Shown: positions 1 through 6,494, counted from the stretch's first letter. The stretch: DNA of 16,064 nt from an uncultured Oscillospiraceae bacterium (GCA_934589145.1 CAKTNW010000040.1:1-16064), one strand, 5' to 3'. Notes: generated from the letters alone by a model not told the origin. A program made the numbers and translations.

Positions 1-84
1 GCCGATTACGGCATCACCGGCGACCTGTTCAAGGTCGTTCCCGAGCTGATCGAGTCCATCAAGGCCGCCAAGGCTGCCAAGTAA
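1..84 (+). CDS. etfA: Electron transfer flavoprotein alpha subunit, C-terminal end (partial)
   Basis: Only the last 27 codons and the TAA stop are present; the rest lies left of the window. The tail reads ADYGITGDLFKVVPELIESI followed by a Lys/Ala-rich end. This matches the FAD-binding C-terminus of EtfA, in which a G-x-x-G-D-x-x-x-V-x-P-x-L motif closes the protein. EtfA with EtfB passes electrons between acyl-CoA dehydrogenases and other redox partners in the cytoplasm, in butyrate-forming Clostridia often with butyryl-CoA dehydrogenase. A strong terminator follows 20 bases later, so this is the last gene of its operon. The call rests on a short fragment and could be wrong if another protein shares this tail. 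Confidence 0.72.
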   Translation, partial: ADYGITGDLFKVVPELIESIKAAKAAK

Positions 85-104
85 GGTTTCGCTCAACAAG
101 CATC

Positions 105-138
105 AAAAAAGGCTGTCCGACTTCGGATAGCCTTTTTT
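105..138 (+). terminator. Rho-independent terminator after etfA
   Basis: A 15-bp hairpin: left arm A6-GGCTGTCCG, loop ACTT at 120-123, right arm CGGATAGCC-T6, with one G-U pair. The T-run and the mirrored A-run make it able to work in both directions. Confidence 0.9.
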
Positions 139-215
139 ATGTACCTTTTACCCCCACTTTATGCACCTGATAAGCCGGGTTATTGTACCCATAACGGCGC
201 TTAATGTACCGATAA
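137..215. repeat. Four GTACC-type motifs phased at 21-22 bp
   Basis: Four related short motifs begin at 141 (GTACCTTTTA), 163 (GCACCTGATAA), 185 (GTACCCATAA) and 206 (GTACCGATAA). Three of the four are preceded by T-A/T-T-rich bases. Spacings are 22, 22 and 21 bases, about two helical turns. A fifth likely copy (GTACCATAAA) starts at 307, between the -10 region and the ribosome site of the next gene. This looks like a set of protein-binding iterons or a decayed tandem repeat. Function unknown. Confidence 0.45.
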
Positions 216-332
216 AAGGCAACAAAAGGCAGCTTGCTGCCTATAAAATCAACACATAGCGCTAGAGAACCATCCTATCTTTTCGGGAAGATCTTCTGTA
301 TGATAGTACCATAAATAGAAAAGAGGGATAGC

Positions 333-821
333 ATGACATATTCATTTTCAGAAGAAAAGCATGCCGGGAAAAGCGGAGCGGAATACGCCGTCCGCCGCCT
401 GCGCAGCCAGGAGATCCCCGCCGCTCTGGCGCTGACATGGGAGGTTTTTCAGCAGTTTGAGGCCCCGGAGTATACGCAGGAGGGCATCGACTTTTTCCGG
501 GCCAGCCTGCATGATACCCAGCGCATCCGGGCGATGCGGTTTTATGGCGCATTTGACGGAGATGAGCTGGTGGGCACGCTGTGCATGCGCCAGCCCCAGC
601 ACATCGGTGGCTTTTTCGTCCGGGCGGCGTATCACCGCCGGGGGATCGGCCGCGCTTTGTTTCAGGCCATGCGGCAGGACTATGACCGGCAGGCGTTCAC
701 CGTGAATGCCTCGCCCTATGCGGTGGAGGTCTATCGCCGTCTGGGCTTTGTGGCCACCGATGCGGAGCAGACGGTGGATGGGCTGCGCTTTACCCCCATG
801 CGCTTTGCTGAGAATGGATAA
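333..821 (+). CDS. GNAT-family N-acetyltransferase
   Basis: A 162-residue protein, the usual size for a single-domain GCN5-related N-acetyltransferase, which moves an acetyl group from acetyl-CoA to an amine in the cytoplasm. The acetyl-CoA-binding motif A is visible as FFVRAAYHRRGIGRALF near residues 94-110, with the RRGIG pyrophosphate-binding turn. Motif B follows as the AVEVYRRLGF helix near 127-137. A GGxL/M-type strand (VGTLCM) precedes motif A. The substrate cannot be read from the sequence. The ATG is preceded by AAGAGGGA at 321-328. A TATGAT box at 299-304 could be its -10, but no good -35 is seen. A perfect 10-bp palindrome GAAGATCTTC at 287-296 lies just before that box. It appears to be a single-gene unit, followed by a GCCGGC/GCCGGC stem at 836-853. 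Confidence 0.85.
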   Translation: MTYSFSEEKHAGKSGAEYAVRRLRSQEIPAALALTWEVFQQFEAPEYTQEGIDFFRASLHDTQRIRAMRFYGAFDGDELVGTLCMRQPQHIGGFFVRAAYHRRGIGRALFQAMRQDYDRQAFTVNASPYAVEVYRRLGFVATDAEQTVDGLRFTPMRFAENG

Positions 822-866
822 ACGGAGCGGCAATGGCCGGCTTTGACGCCGGCATCAAGCATTTTC

Positions 867-895
867 TTGACGTTGTGTCCGTTTTCCGGTATAAT
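867..895 (+). promoter_or_regulatory. Sigma-A-type promoter for the 69-residue membrane protein
   Basis: TTGACG at 867-872, a 17-base spacer, and a perfect TATAAT at 890-895. Transcription would start near 902, only about 20 bases before the ATG at 923 and just ahead of the AAGGAGG site at 909-915. Confidence 0.85.
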
Positions 896-922
896 GGAGG
901 CAACAAAGAAGGAGGATACTCG

Positions 923-1132
923 ATGGAATACTTTGCCATGATCGGCCTGCTGTTTGCGCCGGTGGTCTGCCTGCTGTGCACCGGATGGTTCTTCGTCCGC
1001 TGGAAGAATGAGCACGAAAACGAGGCCAAAGCCCAGAAGAGCCGCAAGGTCTGCCGCGGCTTCCTGATCGCCACCGTCGCTTCGCTGGTGGTATTCGGCG
1101 GCCTGCACCTGATGTTCCCCATTACGCTGTAA
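923..1132 (+). CDS. Small two-helix membrane protein, unknown function (69 aa)
   Basis: I do not recognise a family. The protein has an N-terminal hydrophobic segment (about residues 5-24, FAMIGLLFAPVVCLLCTGWF), a charged stretch rich in Glu, Lys and Arg (about 26-44), and a second hydrophobic segment (about 46-62). This predicts two membrane helices joined by a polar loop. The frame stays open back to an ATG at 833, but the promoter at 867-895 lies inside that extension. The AAGGAGG at 909-915 sits 7 bases before the ATG at 923, so 923 is the start. It is followed by two hairpins and so is a stand-alone transcript. Confidence 0.8.
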   Translation: MEYFAMIGLLFAPVVCLLCTGWFFVRWKNEHENEAKAQKSRKVCRGFLIATVASLVVFGGLHLMFPITL

Positions 1133-1158
1133 AAAACAGGGAAGTTCCCTTATTTCGC

Positions 1159-1184
1159 AAAAAGCCGCCGACAGGCGGCTTTTT
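1159..1184 (+). terminator. Rho-independent terminator after the 69-aa membrane protein
   Basis: Perfect 11-bp hairpin: AAAAAGCCGCC (1159-1169), loop GACA, GGCGGCTTTTT (1174-1184). Symmetrical A and T runs make it bidirectional. Confidence 0.92.
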
Positions 1185-1190
1185 CATGTT

Positions 1191-1220
1191 AGTTGTCTTG
1201 GAAGAGACAACTATTTTTTT
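1191..1220 (+). terminator. Second terminator-like hairpin before the recombinase
   Basis: AGTTGTCTT (1191-1199), loop GGAA, GAGACAACT (1204-1212), then A and seven T (1214-1220). The stem is 9 bp with one G-U pair. It follows the previous terminator by only 6 bases, so the recombinase gene is doubly insulated from read-through, unless this hairpin acts as a leader attenuator. Confidence 0.7.
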
Positions 1221-1255
1221 GCCCATTTCCATAGGTGTAGAATCAGAGCACATGA

Positions 1256-1900
<645 letters not shown>

Positions 1901-1920
1901 AGGAAAAAGCAGATAATTTG

Positions 1921-1959
1921 GAAAGGTGTACTTTTGCAAATCGCAAAGGTACACCTTTC
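1921..1959 (+). repeat. Large 17-bp inverted repeat directly after the recombinase gene
   Basis: Left arm 1921-1937 (GAAAGGTGTACTTTTGC), 5-base loop AAATC, right arm 1943-1959 (GCAAAGGTACACCTTTC). Sixteen of 17 pairs are Watson-Crick and one is G-U. No T-run follows, so termination would be imperfect. At 39 bp with near-perfect dyad symmetry it is also a plausible recombinase crossover or binding site. Confidence 0.75.
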
Positions 1960-2084
1960 ATGTTACAAGTATACAGGAATTTGCTGATTTTTCAAGGATA
2001 AAATAAGCGGTTCAATGTAGAAAAATGGCGTTTTGAATTGTACACATAAGCAAATGGAGAGAAAATGAAAGGAAAGGTCAATCA

Positions 2085-2846
2085 ATGAAAAATAGCTTCT
2101 TTTCTCCGCCGGGCTGGGTCAAGGCTGTTGTCTGGGCCGTGGCGATCCTTGTGTCCGCCATGGGGCCTCCGGGAGCATTGTTTGTAGCGCTGCCGGTAGC
2201 GATCATTTATACGAATTTGCCGTGGCTCATTTTTCGTATATCCGAAAAGGCCAAAGCAAAGGACAATGAGGAATGGAAACGCCGGGAAATAGAGAGAACG
2301 ATAGAGGAATCCTCTACGGTCGCTTTTCTGAAAACACTATTTGAAGATGTCAAATTTATAAACGAGACCAGCGGCGCAGACAGGCTTCAATTTGATCATG
2401 CTGAGATAACGCTTCAAAGTGAACAGGTTTATTCAGACATGTACCTCTATACGACAGCGGACAAAAAGCACATTGAGTTTATAGAAAAGTATAAGGCGCT
2501 GCTGCACAGGTGCCTGATGGGCGAAGAGGGTCTGAATAAAGAAAAGATTTCCGAGGAATTTCGAGCCTATTACCCCAATGAAAAGAATGGATATATCGCT
2601 AAGAATCCTGACTTTCTGAAGGATGAGGGGCCAAGTAGTTTTGTGGCGGTAACAGACAGTAACGGGAATGTGACTTGCTATAAATATATGGTCCTTTCAT
2701 TTAAGAAGACATACGTCGATGAGAACGTTTGTAATCCGTTCTTTATAGCAGAAGCAATTACCAAATGGGCCGTGGCAGAAGGATATTTGGCCTACTATAC
2801 CCATGACTACGAGAACGGTCGCTACGAATTGACGATACATTTTTAA
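2085..2846 (+). CDS. Orphan membrane protein with large cytoplasmic domain, unknown function (253 aa)
   Basis: No family recognised. Residues about 10-27 and 29-51 form two hydrophobic helices separated by a Gly/Pro turn (AMGPPGAL), so the protein is probably an N-terminal hairpin anchor. A Lys/Glu-rich helix follows (about 53-74), then a mixed domain of about 180 residues. The domain contains FLKTLFEDVKF, an EFRAYYPNEKNGYIAKNPDF stretch, and a closing hydrophilic beta-like region (YENGRYELTIHF). No catalytic motif is visible. Base composition is clearly richer in A+T than in the neighbouring housekeeping genes, with more ATA, AAA and TTT codons, which suggests horizontal acquisition. The ATG has AAAGGAAAGG at 2068-2077. 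I see no convincing promoter in 1960-2084. The next gene starts 21 bases after the stop and is probably co-transcribed. Confidence 0.75.
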   Translation: MKNSFFSPPGWVKAVVWAVAILVSAMGPPGALFVALPVAIIYTNLPWLIFRISEKAKAKDNEEWKRREIERTIEESSTVAFLKTLFEDVKFINETSGADRLQFDHAEITLQSEQVYSDMYLYTTADKKHIEFIEKYKALLHRCLMGEEGLNKEKISEEFRAYYPNEKNGYIAKNPDFLKDEGPSSFVAVTDSNGNVTCYKYMVLSFKKTYVDENVCNPFFIAEAITKWAVAEGYLAYYTHDYENGRYELTIHF

Positions 2847-2867
2847 TTTATAAGGAGGAAACACAAC

Positions 2868-3044
2868 ATGAAAATGCCGGATCGGGAGTATGAGGTTTTG
2901 AAGCAGGTGGTCTCTGACTGGAGAGGCACCAAGGAGGATCTGCAGGCGGTTTACGACAAGATCGCCTGGACATATGAGGACGGCCCGGAGAAGCTTCGTT
3001 CGCTGGACAAGCTTCAGATCAAGTGGCGCATGGATCTGCACTGA
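2868..3044 (+). CDS. Small hypothetical protein (58 aa), operon partner of the preceding gene
   Basis: An ATG at 2868 with a perfect AAGGAGG at 2852-2858 (9-base spacing) opens a 58-codon frame ending TGA at 3042-3044. The product starts MKMPDREYEVLKQVVSDW and ends KLQIKWRMDLH. It is soluble, highly charged and predicted helical, with a Trp-rich sprinkling (W18, W34, W53). I do not recognise it. The strong ribosome site and the 21-base gap from the upstream orphan gene argue that it is real and translated with it. It might be a small cytoplasmic partner of the membrane protein, which is inference only. Its codon usage is more GC-rich than that of its upstream neighbour. Confidence 0.7.
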   Translation: MKMPDREYEVLKQVVSDWRGTKEDLQAVYDKIAWTYEDGPEKLRSLDKLQIKWRMDLH

Positions 3045-3063
3045 GACAGCGTTTGCGGTTATC

Positions 3064-3205
3064 GGGCGGCGGCATGAGGTCATGCCGCCCTACGCACCGA
3101 TCACCGATAGAACACCGTAGGGCGGGGTGACCACACCCCGCCGCACAGTAAACGCAGGAGCCCGGTATGTTCCACGGCGTGCGGGGTAGAACCCCGCCCC
3201 TACGG
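3064..3205. repeat. Composite palindromic repeat array (copy A)
   Basis: Three nested hairpins sit in 142 bp: GGCGGCATGA/TCATGCCGCC (3068-3089), GGCGGGGTG/CACCCCGCC (3121-3142) and GCGGGGT/ACCCCGC (3181-3197). The last two are enclosed by imperfect terminal inverted repeats, CCGTAGGGCGGGG at 3115-3127 and CCCCGCCCCTACGG at 3192-3205, giving a 91-bp unit. A preceding CCCTAC end at 3088-3093 looks like a second, abutting unit. The right end (3177-3205) recurs almost base for base at 7939-7967. It lies at a convergent gene junction. Confidence 0.85.
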
Positions 3206-3207
3206 CA

Positions 3208-3245
3208 ATAAAAAATGAGACTGCGGGAGCAGTCTCATTTTTTAT
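3208..3245. terminator. Bidirectional terminator between the orphan operon and ywlG
   Basis: Perfect 17-bp hairpin: ATAAAAAATGAGACTGC (3208-3224), loop GGGA, GCAGTCTCATTTTTTAT (3229-3245). It serves the plus-strand orphan operon and, read from the other side, ywlG. Confidence 0.92.
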
Positions 3246-3261
3246 CATATTCAGGAGACAA

Positions 3262-3867
3262 TCAATCGTCAAACACGGGGTAGCCGTCTTTCAGGCTTTC
3301 GTCATAGATGGCTCTCTCGCCGCCGATGAACTTGGGGCGGACACGGGCGGCCAGCACGATGGCCTGGCCGATGTGGTTCTGCTGGAGACGGACGGGAACG
3401 GCCACCTTCTTCAAATGCATGCCGATCAGCGTGCCGCCGATGTCAAGGCCCGCGTCGGCACGGATCTCCTCCAGGGCCACGGGATGGCGGAAGCTATGAT
3501 AGGCGGCGGTGGCAAAGGAGCTGCCGGCCTTGGGCTGGGGCATCACGTTGACGATCTCACCATAGGGGACGGCTTCGTGCTCCACGATCAGGGCGCGGTT
3601 CAGATGCTCGCAGCACTGGGCGGCGATGTAGACACCCATGGGGGCGAACACACTGTTGAGCCCCTCGAAGATGGCGTTGGCCACCTCGGGCGTGGACCAA
3701 CTGCCTACATTGTGGCCCACCACCTCGCTGGTGGAGCAGCCCACCACCACGATCTGGCCCTTGTGCAGCTTCGCGGCATCGGCCAACTGACGGGCGGCGT
3801 CGGCGGATTCCGCCTTCACCTGGGCCAACAGATCCTTATTTTCTACGTCATGAACGGTTCCTGCCAT
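3262..3867 (-). CDS. ywlG: YwlG/UPF0340 (DUF436, TIGR01440) family protein
   Basis: A 201-residue protein of the conserved but uncharacterised UPF0340 family, typified by Bacillus subtilis YwlG. Recognisable stretches are VVGCSTSEVVGHNVG (about 41-55), AAQCCEHLNRALIVE (about 80-94), SSFATAAYHSFRHPVALEEI and the C-terminal RPKFIGGERAIY. The paired Cys and His residues in QCCEHLNRA are conserved in the family as I recall it, but no reaction is established. It is cytoplasmic, with no signal or membrane segment. A GTG start at 3876 is possible. The TGAGGTG at 3874-3880, however, lies 6 bases ahead of the ATG at 3867, so I use that ATG. It has its own strong promoter inside the end of the transporter gene upstream, with a leader of about 80 bases carrying a hairpin. 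Confidence 0.9.
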   Translation of the reverse strand: MAGTVHDVENKDLLAQVKAESADAARQLADAAKLHKGQIVVVGCSTSEVVGHNVGSWSTPEVANAIFEGLNSVFAPMGVYIAAQCCEHLNRALIVEHEAVPYGEIVNVMPQPKAGSSFATAAYHSFRHPVALEEIRADAGLDIGGTLIGMHLKKVAVPVRLQQNHIGQAIVLAARVRPKFIGGERAIYDESLKDGYPVFDD

Positions 3868-3906
3868 AAAAAACACCTCATTTCAACGGATTGGAAAGCG
3901 CTTTGC

Positions 3907-3936
3907 GGACGCACTGCCGGATTCGGCAGCGCGTCC
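3907..3936 (-). terminator. Hairpin in the ywlG leader / after the transporter gene
   Basis: On the minus-strand RNA this is a 13-bp stem GGACGCGCUGCCG / CGGCAGUGCGUCC with loop AAUC and one G-U pair. It lies downstream of the transporter stop but also about 10 bases after the predicted ywlG transcription start. The U-run is missing on this strand; GTTTTGTTGTGTT follows it on the plus strand. It may be a weak terminator for the transporter, a leader structure for ywlG, or a block to plus-strand read-through. Confidence 0.5.
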
Positions 3937-3952
3937 GTTTTGTTGTGTTATG

Positions 3953-3981
3953 ATTATACCACAGTTACACTTTTTCCGCAA
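3953..3981 (-). promoter_or_regulatory. Promoter for ywlG, inside the 3' end of the ECF gene
   Basis: On the minus strand: TTGCGG (3976-3981), 17-base spacer, TATAAT (3953-3958), with an extended -10 TGG before it. The -35 overlaps the last codons of the transporter gene. Confidence 0.8.
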
Positions 3982-4468
3982 TACGGGTCTTCTGGGTGAT
4001 CTTCAGCAGCACGAAGCCGATGACCAGACCCATGGCGGCCTGCACCAGGTTGCCGGGGATGCTGGCGGCGGCGCCGATGCCCTTGCCCAGCAGCAGACCG
4101 GCATAGCCGAAGTAGCCCACCACCATGATGATCTCGCCCACCACGCCGCTGACGATGGCGGCCACGTTGGTGCGGCCCATGGCGTTGAAGATGAGGGCGG
4201 CCACCAGGGCGTCAAGGCCCTTGATGATGAAGGTGCCGGGGGCGTAGTAGCCATAGCCGGACAGCAGGTCGGTCAGCATGGAGCCGATACCGGCGGCGGC
4301 ACCGCCGTACCACGGGCCCAGCAGCCAGCCGGACAGCAGCACGAAGCAGTCGCCCAGGTTCACATAGCCGTTCATGGGGGAGGGGATCTGGATCACCATG
4401 GTGGCCACATAGGTCAAAGCGGCCATCAGAGCGCTGACCACCAGTTTACGAATTTTTTTATCAGACAT
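3965..4468 (-). CDS. ECF transporter S component (substrate-binding membrane subunit), possibly for a B6-type vitamin
   Basis: A 167-residue membrane protein with about six hydrophobic helices, the size and form of the S subunit of energy-coupling-factor vitamin importers. Typical features are the N-terminal small-residue helix (SALMAALTYVATMV, about 12-25) and the NLGDCFVLLSGWLLGPWYGG region (37-56). These are followed by AAGIGSMLTDLLSGY and APGTFIIKGLDALVAALIF (76-94). This resembles the riboflavin/pyridoxine/HMP-type S components. No EcfA, EcfA' or EcfT gene is in the window, so it probably shares a general energising module. The frame extends upstream to 4537, but AAGGAGG at 4477-4483 lies 8 bases before the ATG at 4468. 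The alternative ATG at 4474 is only 2 bases from that site. The divergent MocR gene makes a vitamin B6 substrate plausible, as an inference from context. Confidence 0.85.
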   Translation of the reverse strand: MSDKKIRKLVVSALMAALTYVATMVIQIPSPMNGYVNLGDCFVLLSGWLLGPWYGGAAAGIGSMLTDLLSGYGYYAPGTFIIKGLDALVAALIFNAMGRTNVAAIVSGVVGEIIMVVGYFGYAGLLLGKGIGAAASIPGNLVQAAMGLVIGFVLLKITQKTRIAEKV

Positions 4469-4502
4469 TGTCATTGCCTCCTTGCATTTCTTGCTGGAGT
4501 GT

Positions 4503-4538
4503 ATTATAGTATTCTTTGGTATTATTAAAATATCCAAA
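4503..4538 (-). promoter_or_regulatory. ECF-transporter promoter with a dyad over its -35
   Basis: On the minus strand a perfect TATAAT lies at 4503-4508, but the hexamer 17 bases upstream (ATTTTA, 4526-4531) is a poor -35. That position is covered by the dyad TTTGG...CCAAA with TAT/ATA inner arms at 4515-4538. A good -10 with a poor -35 under an operator is the usual shape of an activator-dependent or tightly controlled promoter. The divergent MocR protein is the obvious candidate to bind here. Confidence 0.6.
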
Positions 4539-4576
4539 ATGAGACAAAATGTGCATACCAGATGGAGGGCGAGGCC

Positions 4577-5974
4577 ATGCTGACCTACACCTTTGAAAAA
4601 CGCGGCGGCGTGAGCTTATACGAGCAGCTCTACCGTCACATCAAGAGCGACATCCTGTCCGGCGTGCTGGCGGCGGGGGAGAAGCTGCCCAGCAAGCGGG
4701 CGCTGGCGGCCCATCTGGAGGTCAGCGTCATCACGGTGAAGAACGCCTATGAGCAGCTCATCGCCGAGGGGTACATCTGCGGCGTGGAGAAGCGGGGCTA
4801 CTACGTCATGCGCATCGACCAGCCGCTGACCGCCGCGCCGCCGCACATGGCGGAGACCATCGACGAGCCGCCGGAGCGCCAGTGGTTCATGGATTTCGTC
4901 ACCAACTCCACCGCCGCCGAGTACTTCCCCTTTGCCACCTGGACGAAGCTGCTGCGGCAGACCATCCTGGAGCAGGACACCCGGCTGCTGCGGCCCACGC
5001 CCTCCACCGGCGCGCTGGAGCTGCGGCAGGCCATCGCGGACTATCTGCACCAGTTCCGGGGCATGACGGTGTCGCCCCGGCAGATCATTGTGGGGGCCGG
5101 GACGGAGACGCTGTACACGCTGCTGATCCAGTTACTGGGCCGGGAGAAGTGCTACGCCGTGGAGGATCCGGGGTACAGCAAGATCGGCAGTATCTACCGC
5201 AGCAACCAGGTGAAGCTGCGGCATGTGGCCCTGGATGAGAGCGGGCTGTCCTATGAGGCGCTGCGGCGAACCGACGCCGACGTGGTGCATATCTCCCCCA
5301 GCCACCACTATCCCACCGGAATCGTTATGCCCATCGCCCGCCGCCATGAGCTGCTGCGCTGGGCCGACGAGGGAGAGGGGCGGTACATTCTGGAGGACGA
5401 CTACGACAGCGAGTTCCGGTTCGTGGGGCGGCCCATCCCCACCCTGTTCTCTGACGACGAGCACCAGCACGTCATCTATCTGAACACCTTCTCCAAGACC
5501 ATCGCGCCGTCTATCCGCATCAGCTATATGCTGCTGCCGCCGCGGCTGCTGGAGGACTATCGGGAGAAGCTGGGGTTCTACTCCTGCACGGTGTCCAGCT
5601 TCGAGCAGTACACCCTGGCGGAGTTTCTGTCCCGGGGCCACTATGAGCAGCATCTGAACCGGATGCGCAAGCGCTATCACCAGAAGCGGGACGCGGTCAT
5701 CGACTGCATTTTGTCCGGGCCGCTGGCGGGCCGGGCGGAGATCATGGAGCAGGACGCGGGACTGCACTTTCTGGTGCGGCTGGACACCACGCTGCCGGAC
5801 GAGACGCTGCGGCAGCGGGCGGCGGAGCGGGGCTTGCGGCTGGCGCTGCTGTCGGATTACTACCGCCATGGCGGGGAGGCGCCCCACCATGTACTGGTGG
5901 TGAACTATTCTGGTATCGAATTGGAAAAACTGCCCCAGGCGCTGGCGCGTCTGGCGGAGATCATCAAGGAGTGA
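4577..5974 (+). CDS. MocR-type PLP-dependent transcriptional regulator (GntR-aminotransferase fusion, PdxR-like)
   Basis: A 465-residue protein with the MocR layout: an N-terminal GntR winged helix-turn-helix (about 12-76; KLPSKRALAAHLEVSVITVK) fused to a fold-type-I aminotransferase-like domain (about 105-465). Visible PLP-site elements are VGAGTETLYTLL, EDPGYSKIG, SPSHHYPTGIVMP, EDDYDSEFRF and the Schiff-base lysine in NTFSKTIAPS (Lys307). Such proteins sense PLP or amino compounds and control vitamin B6, GABA or amino-acid genes. It diverges from the ECF S component and probably controls it. An ATG at 4562 is in frame, but GGAGGG at 4564-4569 falls inside that extension, 7 bases before the ATG at 4577, so I choose the latter. 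The stop is 4 bases before the next gene, and its last codons carry that gene's ribosome site. Confidence 0.93.
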   Translation: MLTYTFEKRGGVSLYEQLYRHIKSDILSGVLAAGEKLPSKRALAAHLEVSVITVKNAYEQLIAEGYICGVEKRGYYVMRIDQPLTAAPPHMAETIDEPPERQWFMDFVTNSTAAEYFPFATWTKLLRQTILEQDTRLLRPTPSTGALELRQAIADYLHQFRGMTVSPRQIIVGAGTETLYTLLIQLLGREKCYAVEDPGYSKIGSIYRSNQVKLRHVALDESGLSYEALRRTDADVVHISPSHHYPTGIVMPIARRHELLRWADEGEGRYILEDDYDSEFRFVGRPIPTLFSDDEHQHVIYLNTFSKTIAPSIRISYMLLPPRLLEDYREKLGFYSCTVSSFEQYTLAEFLSRGHYEQHLNRMRKRYHQKRDAVIDCILSGPLAGRAEIMEQDAGLHFLVRLDTTLPDETLRQRAAERGLRLALLSDYYRHGGEAPHHVLVVNYSGIELEKLPQALARLAEIIKE

Positions 5975-5978
5975 TAGT

Positions 5979-6482
5979 ATGTACGACGAACTGACGAAGC
6001 AGGACATTCAGAAGATGCAGGAGGAGATCGACTATCGGATGCAGGAGCTGCGGCCCAAGCTGATCGAGGACGTGCAGACGGCGCGGGCCTTCGGCGATCT
6101 CAGCGAAAATTTTGAGTATAAGTGCGCCAAGCAGGAGAAGAACCGCAACGAGAGCCGCATCCGCTATCTGCAGCGGATGATCAAGACCGCCAAGGTCATT
6201 GGCGACAAGTCCACAGCGGACACGGCGGGGCTTTACGACACGGTGGAGATCCTGATGGAGAACACCGGCCGCAGCCGTACCATCCAGCTTGTGACCACGC
6301 TGCGGCAGGACGCCCTGAAGGGCTGGATCAGCAAGGAGTCCCCCGTGGGCCGGGCTGTTATGGGCCACAAGGCGGGGGAGCGGGTCTATGTGGAGATGGA
6401 GAACGGCCGGGGGTACTATCTGACCATCCAGTCCATCACCAAGGGCAGCGACGACGGGTCTATCCCCATCGGCAGCTTTTAA
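5979..6482 (+). CDS. GreA/GreB-family transcription elongation factor (paralogue)
   Basis: A 167-residue protein; Gre factors are usually about 158. An N-terminal antiparallel coiled coil (about 5-78) carries the tip motif ARAFGDLSENFEY. Its acidic pair (Asp40, Glu43) matches the residues that reach the RNA polymerase active site and drive cleavage of backtracked RNA. The C-terminal FKBP-like domain is short and ends near ESPVGRAVMGHKAGERVYVE (about 120-139). It begins 4 bases after the MocR stop, with AAGGAG at 5965-5970 inside the MocR gene, so translation is probably coupled. The next gene, a LysR regulator, starts 12 bases later. Its place between two specific regulators is unlike the usual housekeeping greA, so I leave the gene unnamed. 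Confidence 0.87.
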   Translation: MYDELTKQDIQKMQEEIDYRMQELRPKLIEDVQTARAFGDLSENFEYKCAKQEKNRNESRIRYLQRMIKTAKVIGDKSTADTAGLYDTVEILMENTGRSRTIQLVTTLRQDALKGWISKESPVGRAVMGHKAGERVYVEMENGRGYYLTIQSITKGSDDGSIPIGSF

Positions 6483-6494
6483 GGGGGAACGGCC

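Noticed and set aside
833..922. Upstream in-frame extension of the 69-aa membrane protein to an ATG at 833
   Set aside because: The near-perfect promoter at 867-895 and the ribosome site at 909-915 lie inside the extension, and the extension has no ribosome site of its own.
1221..1243. TTGCCC...TAGAAT as promoter of the recombinase
   Set aside because: The boxes are only about 13 bases apart. No acceptable promoter with a 16-18-base spacer was found in 1186-1300.
2065..2088. Seven-codon mini-frame (MKGKVNQ) overlapping the start of the 253-aa gene in ATGA
   Set aside because: Its possible ribosome site is only 3 bases away, and the stretch is simply the purine-rich ribosome site of the main gene. 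Leader-peptide control cannot be supported.
3064..3205. Possible CRISPR or tRNA-like structure in the GC-rich palindromes
   Set aside because: Repeats are palindromic units at unrelated spacings with no unique spacers of equal length, no cas genes nearby, and no cloverleaf.
3090..3272. 60-codon minus-strand frame with a VGAGFYPARR-type product
   Set aside because: It is a translation of the palindromic repeat and terminator, and a similar peptide arises from the other copy at 7753-8028. It is not a gene.
3950..4528. 192-codon plus-strand frame, His/Gly/Gln-rich
   Set aside because: Antisense to the ECF S component, whose helices and ribosome site are clear. The product composition is typical of a shadow frame.
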